Source of the DNA: Pseudobacillus wudalianchiensis
GTDB taxonomy: Bacteria; Bacillota; Bacilli; Bacillales; Domibacillaceae
Reading direction: 5' to 3'
DNA length: 64,000 bases
Assembly: GCF_001685015.1 (NCBI RefSeq)
Contig: NZ_MAYT01000012.1
Coordinates: 62,001-126,000, forward strand
Shown piece after piece: positions 15,554 to 25,504 of this stretch. Numbering within the stretch: the stretch's first letter is position 1; every line of letters starts with the position of its first letter. The notes under the pieces were generated by a model, which saw only the letters and a list, made by a program, of their open reading frames with translations, made no database searches and was not told the origin of the DNA. Made by a program: the position numbers and the translations under genes.

Positions 15554-17179
15554 ATGAAAGCGGATTTAATTATAAAAAGTAATGCTGTTTTTACCGGGCT
15601 TGAGAATGAGCCGGAAGCTTTGGCAGTAGCTGTTAAAGGCAATAAGATTATTGGAGTGGACACAAAAGAAAAGATTGCTGCCTTTCAAGATGAGCAAACC
15701 AAAATGATAGATGCTGGCAATAAACTCGTTATGCCGGGGTTCCATGATGCACATTTGCATATTATGTTAGGCAGTTTGTTCAGCCATTATTGTGTTTCTT
15801 TAGCAGATGTCACCTCAGCGGAAGAGGCGGCTGTTAAAGTACGGGAGTATGCGAATGGAAAACCGGAGAATCAGTGGGTGATTGGTACTGGCTGGGATCA
15901 TACAGCATGGGACAAGAAAGAGTTTCCAGACCGCTATATATTAGATCAGGAGCTGCCGAACCGTCCGGTTATGTTATTGCATGCAGAAGGGCACTACGGC
16001 TGGGTGAATTCAAAGGCGCTTGAAATTGCCGGCATTACGAGCGAAACAGAAAATCCAGAGTACGGAATTATTTATAAAGACGACGAAGGGGAACCAACCG
16101 GTATTTTAATTGAAACAGCGATTGCTCTAGCTGCGGACTTTGCTTACGATTTTCCGAAAGAGCAGCTGCATGATATGGTTAGTCAATTCTTGAAGCACGC
16201 TGCGAAGCTTGGGGTCACATCTGTAAATGATTTGTATGCGAGCCGTGCCCATGAAAAACTGGAAGCTTATTCTGTTTTTAAGGAGTTTGAGGATAAAGGA
16301 GATTTATCATGCCGCTTCCACCTTTATCCTCCGTTAAATGGCCAAATAGAACAAGCGAAGAAGTTTAGAGAAAACTATTCTTCAGATAAACTCCGGACGG
16401 CAGGACTAAAGCAGTTTATCGATGGTGTAGTGACTGGTTATACAGCCTACATGCTTGATCCTTATCTAGACAAGCCAGAAACAAGAGGAGAAACGGCTTA
16501 TACGAAAGAACAATTGGAAAAATGGGTCATCGAAGCGGACAAGGAAGGCTTCCAAATCCGTTTCCATACGATTGGTGACGGGGCTGTTCGTTTAGGGCTT
16601 GACCTCTATGAAAAGGCTCAGCAAGTGAATGGACCACGGGATGCACGCCATGCGCTTGAGCACATTGAAGTCATCGCCCCAGAGGATATTCCTCGCTTTA
16701 AAGAGCTTGGGGTTATGCCTTCCATTCAGCCGTACCACATGGCCCTAATGCCGAGAGAGAGTCATACAACAAGAGTAGGGGAAGAGAAACAACCGTATAT
16801 TTACCCAAATGCTACTTTATTGAGATCGGGAGCCGTTGTATCGTATAGCAGTGATTATCCAATTGTTCCGCTTGAGCCAATGATTGAGCTTTATCACGCA
16901 GTTACAAGAAAAGACTTCACGCTAAACGACACTTGGAACGAGCAAGAACGGGTGACGCTGGCAGAAGCTTTAAAAGCTTACACTGCAGGATCGGCTTACA
17001 GCGTTTTCCGAGAGAATGAACTAGGAACGCTTGAAGCAGGCAAACTAGCTGACTTGATTATATTAGATCGCAATTTATTTGAAGTGTCTCCAGAGGAAAT
17101 TCTTAAAACAGAAGTGGACACGACGTTAATGGACGGCGAGGTTGTGTGGGAAAAAACGCCTTCTGCTGCTTTGAAATAA
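15554..17179 (+). CDS. YtcJ-type metal-dependent amidohydrolase
   Basis: 541-residue TIM-barrel amidohydrolase (amidohydrolase family 3, the YtcJ/NfdA group, which cleaves N-formyl, N-acyl or carbamate bonds). Metal ligands: HxH in MPGFHDAHLHI (about residues 67-73), histidines in FHTIGDGAV and RHALEHIEVI, and aspartate in SSDYPIVPLEP. The C-terminus returns to the beta-sandwich (LEAGKLADLIILD). AAAGGAG lies just before, with a slightly long spacing to ATG 15554. It is second in the P3 unit with the permease. It could deformylate or deacylate the imported substrate; the exact reaction is unknown. Confidence 0.87.
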   Translation: MKADLIIKSNAVFTGLENEPEALAVAVKGNKIIGVDTKEKIAAFQDEQTKMIDAGNKLVMPGFHDAHLHIMLGSLFSHYCVSLADVTSAEEAAVKVREYANGKPENQWVIGTGWDHTAWDKKEFPDRYILDQELPNRPVMLLHAEGHYGWVNSKALEIAGITSETENPEYGIIYKDDEGEPTGILIETAIALAADFAYDFPKEQLHDMVSQFLKHAAKLGVTSVNDLYASRAHEKLEAYSVFKEFEDKGDLSCRFHLYPPLNGQIEQAKKFRENYSSDKLRTAGLKQFIDGVVTGYTAYMLDPYLDKPETRGETAYTKEQLEKWVIEADKEGFQIRFHTIGDGAVRLGLDLYEKAQQVNGPRDARHALEHIEVIAPEDIPRFKELGVMPSIQPYHMALMPRESHTTRVGEEKQPYIYPNATLLRSGAVVSYSSDYPIVPLEPMIELYHAVTRKDFTLNDTWNEQERVTLAEALKAYTAGSAYSVFRENELGTLEAGKLADLIILDRNLFEVSPEEILKTEVDTTLMDGEVVWEKTPSAALK

Positions 17180-17191
17180 AAGAAATAAGCA

Positions 17192-17233
17192 AAAAAGACA
17201 GCCGCGAATCAATGGATTCACGACTGTCTTTTT
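17192..17233. terminator. Bidirectional terminator at the end of the sigma-54 cluster
   Basis: Stem AAAAAGACAG ... CTGTCTTTTT with a further inner pairing (CGAATC/GATTCA-type). It closes the YtcJ gene on + and the AEC gene on -. Confidence 0.88.
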
Positions 17234-17245
17234 ATTTTGCCGCGA

Positions 17246-18166
17246 TTAAACACCTAGATAAAAAAGCACAACTGGTATCGTTCCGATGCTGAGCAGCGTC
17301 GTAACTAACGTAGTAAAAGAGACAAGATCAGGCTCAGTGCCAAATTGAATGGCAAACATCGTCGTGTTGGCTGCAGCTGGCATTGCTGCTTGCAAAATGA
17401 GAACATCTTTGAGCAGTTCATTAACTGGCATAAAAGCAATGATAGCAATCGCTAGCACGGGTGATATGAGCATCCGGATAATTGTAACGGCCGAGACGTA
17501 ACGGTAAGCGACTTGTTTTCTAGCAATCACAGCGAGCTGCATACCGAGAACGAGCATAACGGTTGGAATCGAAGCATCGGCAACGAGGCTGACCGCTTCC
17601 ATAAAGGCTTGAGGGATATGTATAGACAGAAGCTGTAACGTCACACCAGCAAATGCCCCGTGAATGACGGGCATCCGAACGACGCTTTTAAGAGACTGGG
17701 TAAGGGAGGACTCATCTTCTCCGCCAAGCGAAGCAAAGAAGAGCCCAACCGTATTCATGAGAAGCGATTGGAAGACCATCATAATGACAGCGTAATCGAA
17801 ACCGGCTGCTCCGAAGGCAAACAGAACGACAGGAGCTCCGTAATTTCCACTATTCATAAAAGCACCGCCAAGGATCATAGCTGACATTTGCGGTTTTGAT
17901 GCTTTCATGAAATAACCTGTAAGGCCAATGATCAACACAAGCACGATACAAAGTACAAGGCAGAATAAAATAATATAGAAGTATTCCATCGTCAGCTCAT
18001 TCGTGTAAAATGTCCGAAAAGCGAGAAAGGGGGACATGATATAAAGAGCTGCTTTAGAAATGGATCGGATGTCAAAGCCAATGATTTTTTGGCCGAGAAA
18101 GCCGGCAAAAAAGATCATAAAGGCGGGCAGTATAATCATTAGCAATTCCACGAGTTTCATCTCCAT
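17246..18166 (-). CDS. AEC-family (auxin efflux carrier-like) membrane transporter
   Basis: About 306 residues with roughly ten hydrophobic segments, in the AEC/BASS-like fold. Characteristic segments are FAGFLGQKI near the start, GGAFMNSGNYGAPV around residue 115, and QAAMPAAANTTMFAIQFG with TTLLSIGTIPVVL at the C-terminus. Bacterial relatives move malate, malonate or other organic acids. The frame is open to 18304, but that would overlap the upstream gene; the family start is the ATG at 18166 or 18160. Neither has a good ribosome-binding site (only GGAG touching the second), which may mean coupling to the upstream gene. Substrate not assignable. Confidence 0.8.
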   Translation of the reverse strand: MEMKLVELLMIILPAFMIFFAGFLGQKIIGFDIRSISKAALYIMSPFLAFRTFYTNELTMEYFYIILFCLVLCIVLVLIIGLTGYFMKASKPQMSAMILGGAFMNSGNYGAPVVLFAFGAAGFDYAVIMMVFQSLLMNTVGLFFASLGGEDESSLTQSLKSVVRMPVIHGAFAGVTLQLLSIHIPQAFMEAVSLVADASIPTVMLVLGMQLAVIARKQVAYRYVSAVTIIRMLISPVLAIAIIAFMPVNELLKDVLILQAAMPAAANTTMFAIQFGTEPDLVSFTTLVTTLLSIGTIPVVLFYLGV

Positions 18167-18231
18167 TTGGACAATATGATTATGAATGATCGTAACAAAA
18201 AGAGAGCGCCAAAAAGCGGCACTCCCAGCTT

Positions 18232-19515
18232 TTAAGAATCGGCAGAAAGCTGTCGATGCATCCAGTTTTTCCCCTCTACCAGCCGTGTAACAAGCATGGC
18301 GCAAACGGTATTGCCTGTTGAGTTTAGCAGCGTAGCAGGCGCATCGATAATCGTACTGATGACGGCAATAATCGGCAATGCTTCCGGTGGAAAGCCAAAT
18401 ACACTCAAAATCAGCATTTCTCCAATCATGCCTCCGCCAGGAATGGCTCCCATTACAGCGCCAACGAGGAACGAAACGCCAAGAATCGCTAGAATGCTAG
18501 TGACGCTCGTCATATCTTTACCGAAAAGAGCAAACAAGAAGACCACCTTCAGCACACCGCCAAAGACAGATCCATCTTTATGCGTGTTCGCACCGAGTGG
18601 AATGACTGTTTCTGCGATGTCTTTTGGAACGCCCATTTTTTGGGCGGCTGTTAAGTTAACAGGAATGCTTGCGGCGCTTGAACAAGTAGCAATAGCTGTA
18701 ATAGAAGGGGCTGCTGCGTGCTTCCAAAAAGTTTTTACGCCGTCTTTTCCAGCCGCAATAAAAGCATATAACGTAAAGAAGACGAGATAATAAAGAACTG
18801 TCAAACCAAGATAAAGAACAAACGTCCGAGCATAACCGCCCAGGATTTGCGGACCTAGCTCTCCAATGACAGTCGCGAAATAACAGCCAAGACCGATGGG
18901 CGCATAATACATCACGATGGATACAACTTTCATCATAACAGCTGTTCCGGATGCCAGAAAGTCAGCGATTGGCTTTCCTTTTTCTTGTGCCATGGCAGCA
19001 GCGAGACCAAACAAGACCGAAAAGACGATAAGCTGCAGCATGTTACTCTTTGATAAAAGCAGTGAAAAATCATTAACGGTAAAGGTATTTACCAGCTGAG
19101 CAGCGAAGGATACATCTTCTGTTTTGGCAGCAGCTGGATCAAATTCCTTCATGATCGTTTTAATGGCCGTTAGATCTGTTCCTTCAAGCGGATTAAATAA
19201 AAAGGTACCAGCAAGTCCTATAACAGCCGCAGTGGCAGCTGTAGCCAGGAAGACAACAACAATGCCCGCCATAATTTTCCCGAGGCGTTTCATGCCATCC
19301 ATACTAGCAATAGCAGAAGAGATACTGAAAAAGACGAGCGGGATAATAATCATAAACATCAAATTTAAAAATAAATCCCCGAGCGGTTTTACGAAAGCTG
19401 CCTTAGGGCCGAATAAGACACCAGCAGCTCCGCCAAGAAGGATAGAAGCAAGTAATAAAAAAGTAAATTGATAGTTTCTTAAAAAATGTCTCAATGAGTT
19501 TCCAGCCTTTCTCAA
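18232..19515 (-). CDS. Dicarboxylate/amino acid:cation symporter (DAACS family)
   Basis: 427-residue sodium- or proton-coupled symporter, eight transmembrane helices plus two re-entrant loops. HP1 shows CSSAASIPV and TM7 shows PLGANTHKDGS. The latter differs from the PLGATINMDGT of glutamate/aspartate carriers, so substrate may differ from plain dicarboxylates. HP2 region: GAIPGGGMIGEM. The apparent start is TTG at 19515 (AAGGAAGCTGG upstream); a second TTG at 19494 is possible. It sits upstream of the AEC gene on the same strand, 65 bases apart, so a transporter pair may be co-transcribed. Confidence 0.88.
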   Translation of the reverse strand: MRKAGNSLRHFLRNYQFTFLLLASILLGGAAGVLFGPKAAFVKPLGDLFLNLMFMIIIPLVFFSISSAIASMDGMKRLGKIMAGIVVVFLATAATAAVIGLAGTFLFNPLEGTDLTAIKTIMKEFDPAAAKTEDVSFAAQLVNTFTVNDFSLLLSKSNMLQLIVFSVLFGLAAAMAQEKGKPIADFLASGTAVMMKVVSIVMYYAPIGLGCYFATVIGELGPQILGGYARTFVLYLGLTVLYYLVFFTLYAFIAAGKDGVKTFWKHAAAPSITAIATCSSAASIPVNLTAAQKMGVPKDIAETVIPLGANTHKDGSVFGGVLKVVFLFALFGKDMTSVTSILAILGVSFLVGAVMGAIPGGGMIGEMLILSVFGFPPEALPIIAVISTIIDAPATLLNSTGNTVCAMLVTRLVEGKNWMHRQLSADS

Positions 19516-19577
19516 AAATATCCAGCTTCCTTATCATAGTATGTTTATGAAAGGATGAAAAGGATTTTTCAAAAAGG

Positions 19578-19622
19578 AAAGAGCCAAACATCTCCGAATG
19601 GGCAGGAGGTGCCTGGCTCTTT
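19578..19622 (-). terminator. Terminator after gdhA
   Basis: Stem AAAGAGCCA / TGGCTCTTT with a 27-base loop, followed on the minus strand by a T-rich run. Confidence 0.75.
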
Positions 19623-19637
19623 TAGGATCATTTCTTC

Positions 19638-21059
<1,422 letters not shown>

Positions 21060-21151
21060 TTAAAACTCATATTTATATCTTACGGCACACTAAATAATAC
21101 CGTCAATGCCATTAAGACATGCGATTAATGCCGAAATGAGATTAAACAAAA

Positions 21152-21171
21152 AAGCCTTCTATATAAAGAAG
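21152..21171 (-). terminator. Ancestral terminator half with U-tract (direct repeat, copy 1)
   Basis: AAGCCTTCTATATAAAGAAG, identical to 21332-21351. Read on the minus strand it is a hairpin followed by TTTTTTGTTT, the proper end of a terminator for the leftward transporter gene. It is now separated from that gene by the 124-base repeat copy A. The rest of 21021-21369 holds no gene. Confidence 0.6.
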
Positions 21172-21207
21172 ACTCTAAAATGTAGATACAGTTTGTTTTT
21201 AATACCC

Positions 21208-21331
21208 CAGGTTGATTGAAAACGCTTGTCTTTCAAGGCGCGAAGTCTGGCGAGGAGCAGAGTGACCATGAGGGTCATGAGCACCGCAGGCAGACGAGCA
21301 ACGAAGAAAGTGAGCGTTTGTCAACAGCCTG
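21208..21331 (-). repeat. Terminator-associated repeat, full copy A (124 bp)
   Basis: Ends are imperfect inverted repeats: CAGGTTGATTGAAAACGCTT on the left and, read from the right, CAGGCTGTTGACAAACGCTC. The interior includes CATGAGGGTCATGAGC. It matches copy B (25359-25465) over most of its length on the opposite strand. The right end touches a terminator hairpin (21333-21354) of the gene at 21370. No open reading frame with a start signal. Confidence 0.9.
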
Positions 21332-21354
21332 AAGCCTTCTATATAAAGAAGGCT
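21332..21354 (-). terminator. Terminator hairpin of the NSS transporter gene (direct repeat, copy 2)
   Basis: AGCCTTC ... GAAGGCT stem just downstream (minus strand) of the transporter stop. Its first 20 bases duplicate 21152-21171. It lacks a U-tract because repeat copy A starts one base later. Confidence 0.7.
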
Positions 21355-21369
21355 CCTCATAAAACATAA

Positions 21370-22710
21370 TTAATGTAATAAACCAAGCGTATTGATGAAA
21401 ACGATGATAATGGTTAAAGGCACAAGCCATCTCATTAGAAGGTACCAGGTAGAATACACGCCATTGCTAAATGGGTGGCTGAGCATAAATTCCTCTTTTA
21501 CAAGCTCGCGGTTCATTCGCCAAGCGATGAAGAAGGCGATGAGTAAGTTACCTAACGGCAGAAGAATGTTGCTCACAAGATAATCCGTCGCATCAAAAAC
21601 GGTTTTGCCAAAAAACTGAACATCAGCTAGTGAGCTGAACGAAAGGGCGGCCGGAATCCCTGCCACAAACACAATTACACCAGTGATAGCTGCTATTTTT
21701 CTTCGGGACGTTCGATCTTTTAGAAAGGCGGCTACGATAATTTCTAATAAGCTGAACGAAGAAGTTAAAGTAGCAAATAAAAACAGTGCTAAGAAGAAAA
21801 AGAGAAACAAGCCGCCAAATGGCATTTTTGAAAACACGGAAGGAAGAACGATAAATAATAATCCCGGCCCTTCCGTCGGTTCAAAGCCAAAAGCGAATAC
21901 GACTGGAAAGATGGCAAGGCCTGCAAGGACAGATACAAAAATATTCATCAAGGCAACTGAACCGGCAGATGTGGGAAGACTCACACTTTTATTTAAATAA
22001 GAACTGTACGTGACCATGCACGAAAAGCCAACAGCTAGAGAAAAGAACGATTGCCCAAGTGCATACAGAACAGCTTCTCCGGTTATCTTTGAAAAGTCAG
22101 GCTGCAGGAAGAAGCGTACGCCTTCCATCGCGCCGTCAAGCGTTAGCGACCGGATGACGAGTACGATGAAGAATAAAAATAAGAGCGGCATCATATATTT
22201 GTTTGCTTTTTCGATGCCGTTTTGCACACCGGAAGCAATAACGAGCACATTAATAACTAAGAAAGCAGCTAGACCGCTGATCGTAATAACAGGAGAGCCT
22301 GTAATATCCCCGAAAAGTTTGCCGTAATCTGCTCCGCTGCTAATCACCTGGCCGCCAAGTGCCATCAAGGTGTAAATGAGCACCCAGCCTCCTACTACAC
22401 TGTAAAAAGAAAGGAGAAGAAAGCAGCCGGCAACCCCTAATTTTCCAATAATGGTCCACAAACTGTTAGGAGCTAGCTTTTTATAAGCACTGACAGCTTC
22501 TCTCCCGGAACCGCGGCCAATAATAAACTCGGAAATGAGCATCGGCAATCCAATTAATAAAGTAAATAAGACAAATAACAATAAGAAAGCTCCGCCTCCG
22601 CTTTGGCCGGTGACATAAGGGAACTTCCAAATGGCGCCCAGGCCAATCGCGGCTCCGGCTGAAGATAAAATGAAGCCGAGGCGGGAGGACCATTGTTCTT
22701 TTTTTTCCAT
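21370..22710 (-). CDS. Sodium-dependent transporter of the NSS (SNF) family, probable tryptophan carrier
   Basis: 446-residue LeuT-fold transporter with about eleven helices. The TM1 signature SSAGAAIGLGAIWKFPYV carries the sodium and substrate contacts; it reads WKFPY where LeuT-type proteins read WRFPY, a conservative change at the gate arginine. TM6 holds LGQSFFSLAVGFSCMVTY. It follows kynA by 27 bases on the same strand, so it is the third gene of the kyn operon. Import of tryptophan (as for TnaT of the same family) is the best inference. ATG 22710 has AGGTGA at good spacing, better than the ATG at 22716. Confidence 0.85.
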   Translation of the reverse strand: MEKKEQWSSRLGFILSSAGAAIGLGAIWKFPYVTGQSGGGAFLLLFVLFTLLIGLPMLISEFIIGRGSGREAVSAYKKLAPNSLWTIIGKLGVAGCFLLLSFYSVVGGWVLIYTLMALGGQVISSGADYGKLFGDITGSPVITISGLAAFLVINVLVIASGVQNGIEKANKYMMPLLFLFFIVLVIRSLTLDGAMEGVRFFLQPDFSKITGEAVLYALGQSFFSLAVGFSCMVTYSSYLNKSVSLPTSAGSVALMNIFVSVLAGLAIFPVVFAFGFEPTEGPGLLFIVLPSVFSKMPFGGLFLFFFLALFLFATLTSSFSLLEIIVAAFLKDRTSRRKIAAITGVIVFVAGIPAALSFSSLADVQFFGKTVFDATDYLVSNILLPLGNLLIAFFIAWRMNRELVKEEFMLSHPFSNGVYSTWYLLMRWLVPLTIIIVFINTLGLLH

Positions 22711-22737
22711 AAACATTCACCTTTTCTATCTAAGAAG

Positions 22738-23580
22738 TTAAAGCTTCGTACGCAAATCCCACAATTCCGGAAAGAAGCGATGATCGAGTACTTTTTTTAA
22801 ATATTGTACACCTGATGAACCGCCCGTGCCCATCTTAAATCCGATAATTCGTTCGACCGTTTTCATATGACGGAAACGCCACTGCTGCAGCCAATCTTCA
22901 ATATCGATGAGCTTTTCAGCGAGCTGATACAAATCCCAATAAGTTTTCACATCTTTATAGACACTTAGCCACGCCGCCTCAACAGTCGGATTTCCTGTGT
23001 AGGTAATCGAGTAATCCCGCCGAAGCAAGTCAGGATCAATCGGGAAGCCGGCACGGGCAAGTGCTTCAATCGCCGCATCGTAAATACTTGGTGCACGATA
23101 CGCTTTTTCTAATATAGCATGAAGTTCCGAATCTTTTTGATAAATCGTTAAAATGTGAGGAGTTTTATAACCGAGCAGAAATTCAATTTGCCGGTATTGA
23201 TAAGATTGGAACCCTGACGCCTGCCCTAATTTTTCACGGAATTCCATATACTCAGAAGGAGTCATTGTCGATAAAACATCCCATGCTTGAATAATTTGAG
23301 TTTGAATTTTCGATACGCGTGCCAGCATTTTGAACGCTGGCTGCAGTTCATCTTTTTGAATAGCAGAAATAGCTCCTTGCATTTCATGAATAATTAACTT
23401 CATCCACAGTTCACTCACTTGATGAATAATAATAAACAGCATTTCGTCATGATGCCCGGATAAGCGCTTCTGGCTGGAGAGCAGGCGATCAAGCGCTAGG
23501 TATTCGCCATAAGTCATATTATTTGTAAAGTCGGTATGAATAGAGGGCTCTTTTGAGGAATCGTTGTTATGGATTGACAT
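22738..23580 (-). CDS. kynA: Tryptophan 2,3-dioxygenase
   Basis: Haem enzyme that opens the indole ring of L-tryptophan to N-formylkynurenine, first step of the kynurenine pathway. Landmarks: [31 protein letters not shown] with the active-site histidine, [30 protein letters not shown] with the haem-ligand histidine and [11 protein letters not shown] at the C-terminus. 280 residues is the normal bacterial length. ATG 23580 has GGAAG six bases upstream and overlaps the end of kynB by 14 bases, so the two are translationally linked. Confidence 0.96.
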   Translation of the reverse strand: MSIHNNDSSKEPSIHTDFTNNMTYGEYLALDRLLSSQKRLSGHHDEMLFIIIHQVSELWMKLIIHEMQGAISAIQKDELQPAFKMLARVSKIQTQIIQAWDVLSTMTPSEYMEFREKLGQASGFQSYQYRQIEFLLGYKTPHILTIYQKDSELHAILEKAYRAPSIYDAAIEALARAGFPIDPDLLRRDYSITYTGNPTVEAAWLSVYKDVKTYWDLYQLAEKLIDIEDWLQQWRFRHMKTVERIIGFKMGTGGSSGVQYLKKVLDHRFFPELWDLRTKL

Positions 23581-24232
23581 GTACATCTTCCTTTCCTAAT
23601 GGATCAGCAAGTGGACGTAAAACGGCACGGACAGGACTGCCGTCTGCTCCTTCGATCGGCAAAGGGAGGGCAATTAATTCATAATCGCCGGGTGGAACAT
23701 GATCAAGGATGATATTCTCTAGGATATGAATATGATGCTGATGAAAAGAATGATGAACAGCCATCTCTTTGCTGTCAAGCGCGTCAACGGATGGAACATC
23801 AACGCCTATTAAGCAAATATTTTTTTCTTTCAAGAGAGGGCCAAGATCTGGGTCAAGCTGAATCACTTCTTCAGGGAATGTATCTGGCTTGCTTATCGGC
23901 AGTGTTTTTAAAAGAAGCCGTTCCGCTTTGTCTAAAGGAAATGCTTGCAATTGTTCTGCTCCAATCTTCCTGAAGTGGGACACATCAATCACCCGGGCTT
24001 TGCCAATGAAGATGGATAAATCGAGATCAAGAATTGTTTGAGCACTAGATTCAAAGTGAAAAGGAGCATCAATGTGTGTGCCGGTGTGAAGACTCGTCGT
24101 GATTCTGCCAATATTCACAGATCGGGTTTCTTTCTTTGTAAAAGAAAGATCATAAGAAAAAGGGGTATCGCCGGGCCAGTGGGCAATCCTTTCGTTAAGC
24201 GGCTGGGAAATATCTATCCATTTCGCTGTCAT
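23567..24232 (-). CDS. kynB: Kynurenine formamidase
   Basis: Metal-dependent cyclase-family enzyme that hydrolyses N-formylkynurenine to kynurenine and formate. The zinc-binding motif [12 protein letters not shown] lies at about residues 48-59. Other family landmarks are [16 protein letters not shown] at the start and [10 protein letters not shown] and [16 protein letters not shown] in the C-terminal half. 221 residues. AAGGAGG lies eight bases before ATG 24232. It is the first gene of a kynB-kynA-transporter operon; no kynureninase (kynU) follows. Confidence 0.95.
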   Translation of the reverse strand: MTAKWIDISQPLNERIAHWPGDTPFSYDLSFTKKETRSVNIGRITTSLHTGTHIDAPFHFESSAQTILDLDLSIFIGKARVIDVSHFRKIGAEQLQAFPLDKAERLLLKTLPISKPDTFPEEVIQLDPDLGPLLKEKNICLIGVDVPSVDALDSKEMAVHHSFHQHHIHILENIILDHVPPGDYELIALPLPIEGADGSPVRAVLRPLADPLGKEDVHVNP

Positions 24233-24283
24233 TCAGAATGTTCCTCCTTATCGTATATATATGGTAGGAATAAAAATGATTCA

Positions 24284-24303
24284 GTTATCAATGGCTTGAT
24301 AAC
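24284..24303. promoter_or_regulatory. Inverted repeat upstream of kynB, candidate operator
   Basis: GTTATCAATGGCTTGATAAC: perfect 8-base arms around TGGC, ~50 bases upstream of kynB, in the divergent kynB-purU intergenic region. A dimeric regulator could bind here; none is encoded nearby. Confidence 0.5.
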
Positions 24304-24420
24304 TTGACTATAATTCAATTGGATAGGGCTGCCAATACCCTTCTTAAAGAAAATGGTTTTCATTTATTTTTTTTTACAGTATAATGGGTAATTAATTATC
24401 AGAAAAAGGAAGGGCTTATT

Positions 24421-25323
24421 ATGGAAACAAACGCAACATCAAACCCTTTGGTACAAGAAAAAGGGCGGAAAAACCGGGGGAGATTGCTCGTCAAATGTCC
24501 AGACCGGCCGGGCATTGTCGCTGCGATCTCTAAGTTTTTGTCCGACTTTCAAGCCAATATTATTGAATCGAGTCAATATTCTAGTGATCCGGAAGGCGGC
24601 ACCTTCTTTATTCGCATTGAATTTGACTGTCCTAATTTAGAAGAGAAGAAAACCATGATGGAAGCTGATTTCAAGGGATTGGCAGATACCTTTTCGATGG
24701 AATATCAATTCACTTATACAGAAGATAGAAAGCGGACAGCCATCTTTGTGTCCAAAGAGCCGCACTGTTTGCTTGAGCTGTTATGGGAGTGGCAAAGCGG
24801 GGACTTGCCGACAGATATTGCACTCGTGATTAGCAATCATGAAGCGGCAAGAGACATGGTAGAAGCGTTAGGTATTCCATTCTATTATATTCCGGCTAAT
24901 AAAGATATCCGCAAGCAAGTGGAACAAGAACAAATTGCTTTGTTAAAAGAGAATAATATTGATTTAATTGTTCTCGCTCGTTATATGCAAATTTTAACGT
25001 CTGATTTTGTTAGTGCGTTCCCGAATCAAATTATCAATATCCATCACTCCTTCTTGCCGGCGTTTATTGGTGCTCGTCCTTATGAGCGTGCCTATGGACG
25101 CGGCGTCAAGCTGATTGGGGCAACATCACATTATGTAACAAATGACTTAGATGAAGGTCCGATTATTGAGCAGGATATTGAGCGGGTGAACCACCGTGAT
25201 CACATTGCAGATCTGAAGAAGATTGGCCGTTCGATTGAACGACGCGTGCTGGCAAGAGCCGTTAAGTGGCACTTAGAGGACCGTGTGATTGTTCACGAAA
25301 ATAAAACGATTGTCTTTCAATAA
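24421..25323 (+). CDS. purU: Formyltetrahydrofolate deformylase
   Basis: Hydrolyses 10-formyl-THF to THF and formate, balancing one-carbon pools. N-terminal ACT domain (CPDRPGIVAAISKFL, about residues 25-40), then a formyltransferase-like catalytic domain with LARYMQIL, the asparagine-histidine pair in NIHHSFLPAF, and ATSHYVTNDLDEGPII containing the catalytic aspartate. 300 residues with an extra ~15 at the N-terminus. AAGGAAGG precedes ATG 24421, and TATAAT at 24380-24385 is a likely -10. Divergent from kynB, whose reaction also yields formate, though a functional link is only suggestive. Confidence 0.95.
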   Translation: METNATSNPLVQEKGRKNRGRLLVKCPDRPGIVAAISKFLSDFQANIIESSQYSSDPEGGTFFIRIEFDCPNLEEKKTMMEADFKGLADTFSMEYQFTYTEDRKRTAIFVSKEPHCLLELLWEWQSGDLPTDIALVISNHEAARDMVEALGIPFYYIPANKDIRKQVEQEQIALLKENNIDLIVLARYMQILTSDFVSAFPNQIINIHHSFLPAFIGARPYERAYGRGVKLIGATSHYVTNDLDEGPIIEQDIERVNHRDHIADLKKIGRSIERRVLARAVKWHLEDRVIVHENKTIVFQ

Positions 25324-25331
25324 TAAAAAGT

Positions 25332-25358
25332 AAAACCCGCCTCTAATTGGCGGGTTTT
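25332..25358 (+). terminator. Terminator after purU
   Basis: Stem AAAACCCGCC / GGCGGGTTTT with a 7-base loop. Repeat copy B starts at the next base. Confidence 0.88.
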
Positions 25359-25465
25359 CAGGTTGTTGACAAACGTTCGCTTTCTGCGTTGTTCATGACC
25401 TTCATGGTCACTCCGCTCCTCGCCAAGCTTCGCGCCTTGAAAGACAAACGCTTGCAATCAGCCTG
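25359..25465 (+). repeat. Terminator-associated repeat, copy B (107 bp)
   Basis: Starts CAGGTTGTTGACAAACGTTC and ends CTTGCAATCAGCCTG. Its reverse complement aligns with copy A over nearly the whole length, with one ~16-base gap. It begins at the last base of the purU terminator. Confidence 0.9.
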
Positions 25466-25504
25466 GATATTGTAAATAGACTTTATCTGCCATTTCAACC
25501 CCGT

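Noticed and set aside
18167-18304. Upstream extension of the AEC gene overlapping the DAACS gene
   Set aside because: The residues do not look like an AEC N-terminus and would overlap the neighbouring coding sequence.
18296-19471. Long open frames antisense to the DAACS symporter gene
   Set aside because: They mirror a hydrophobic coding sequence, have no start signals and no recognisable product.
21208-21331. Small protein encoded by repeat copy A
   Set aside because: Short frames exist, but the copies differ by out-of-frame gaps and none has a ribosome-binding site.
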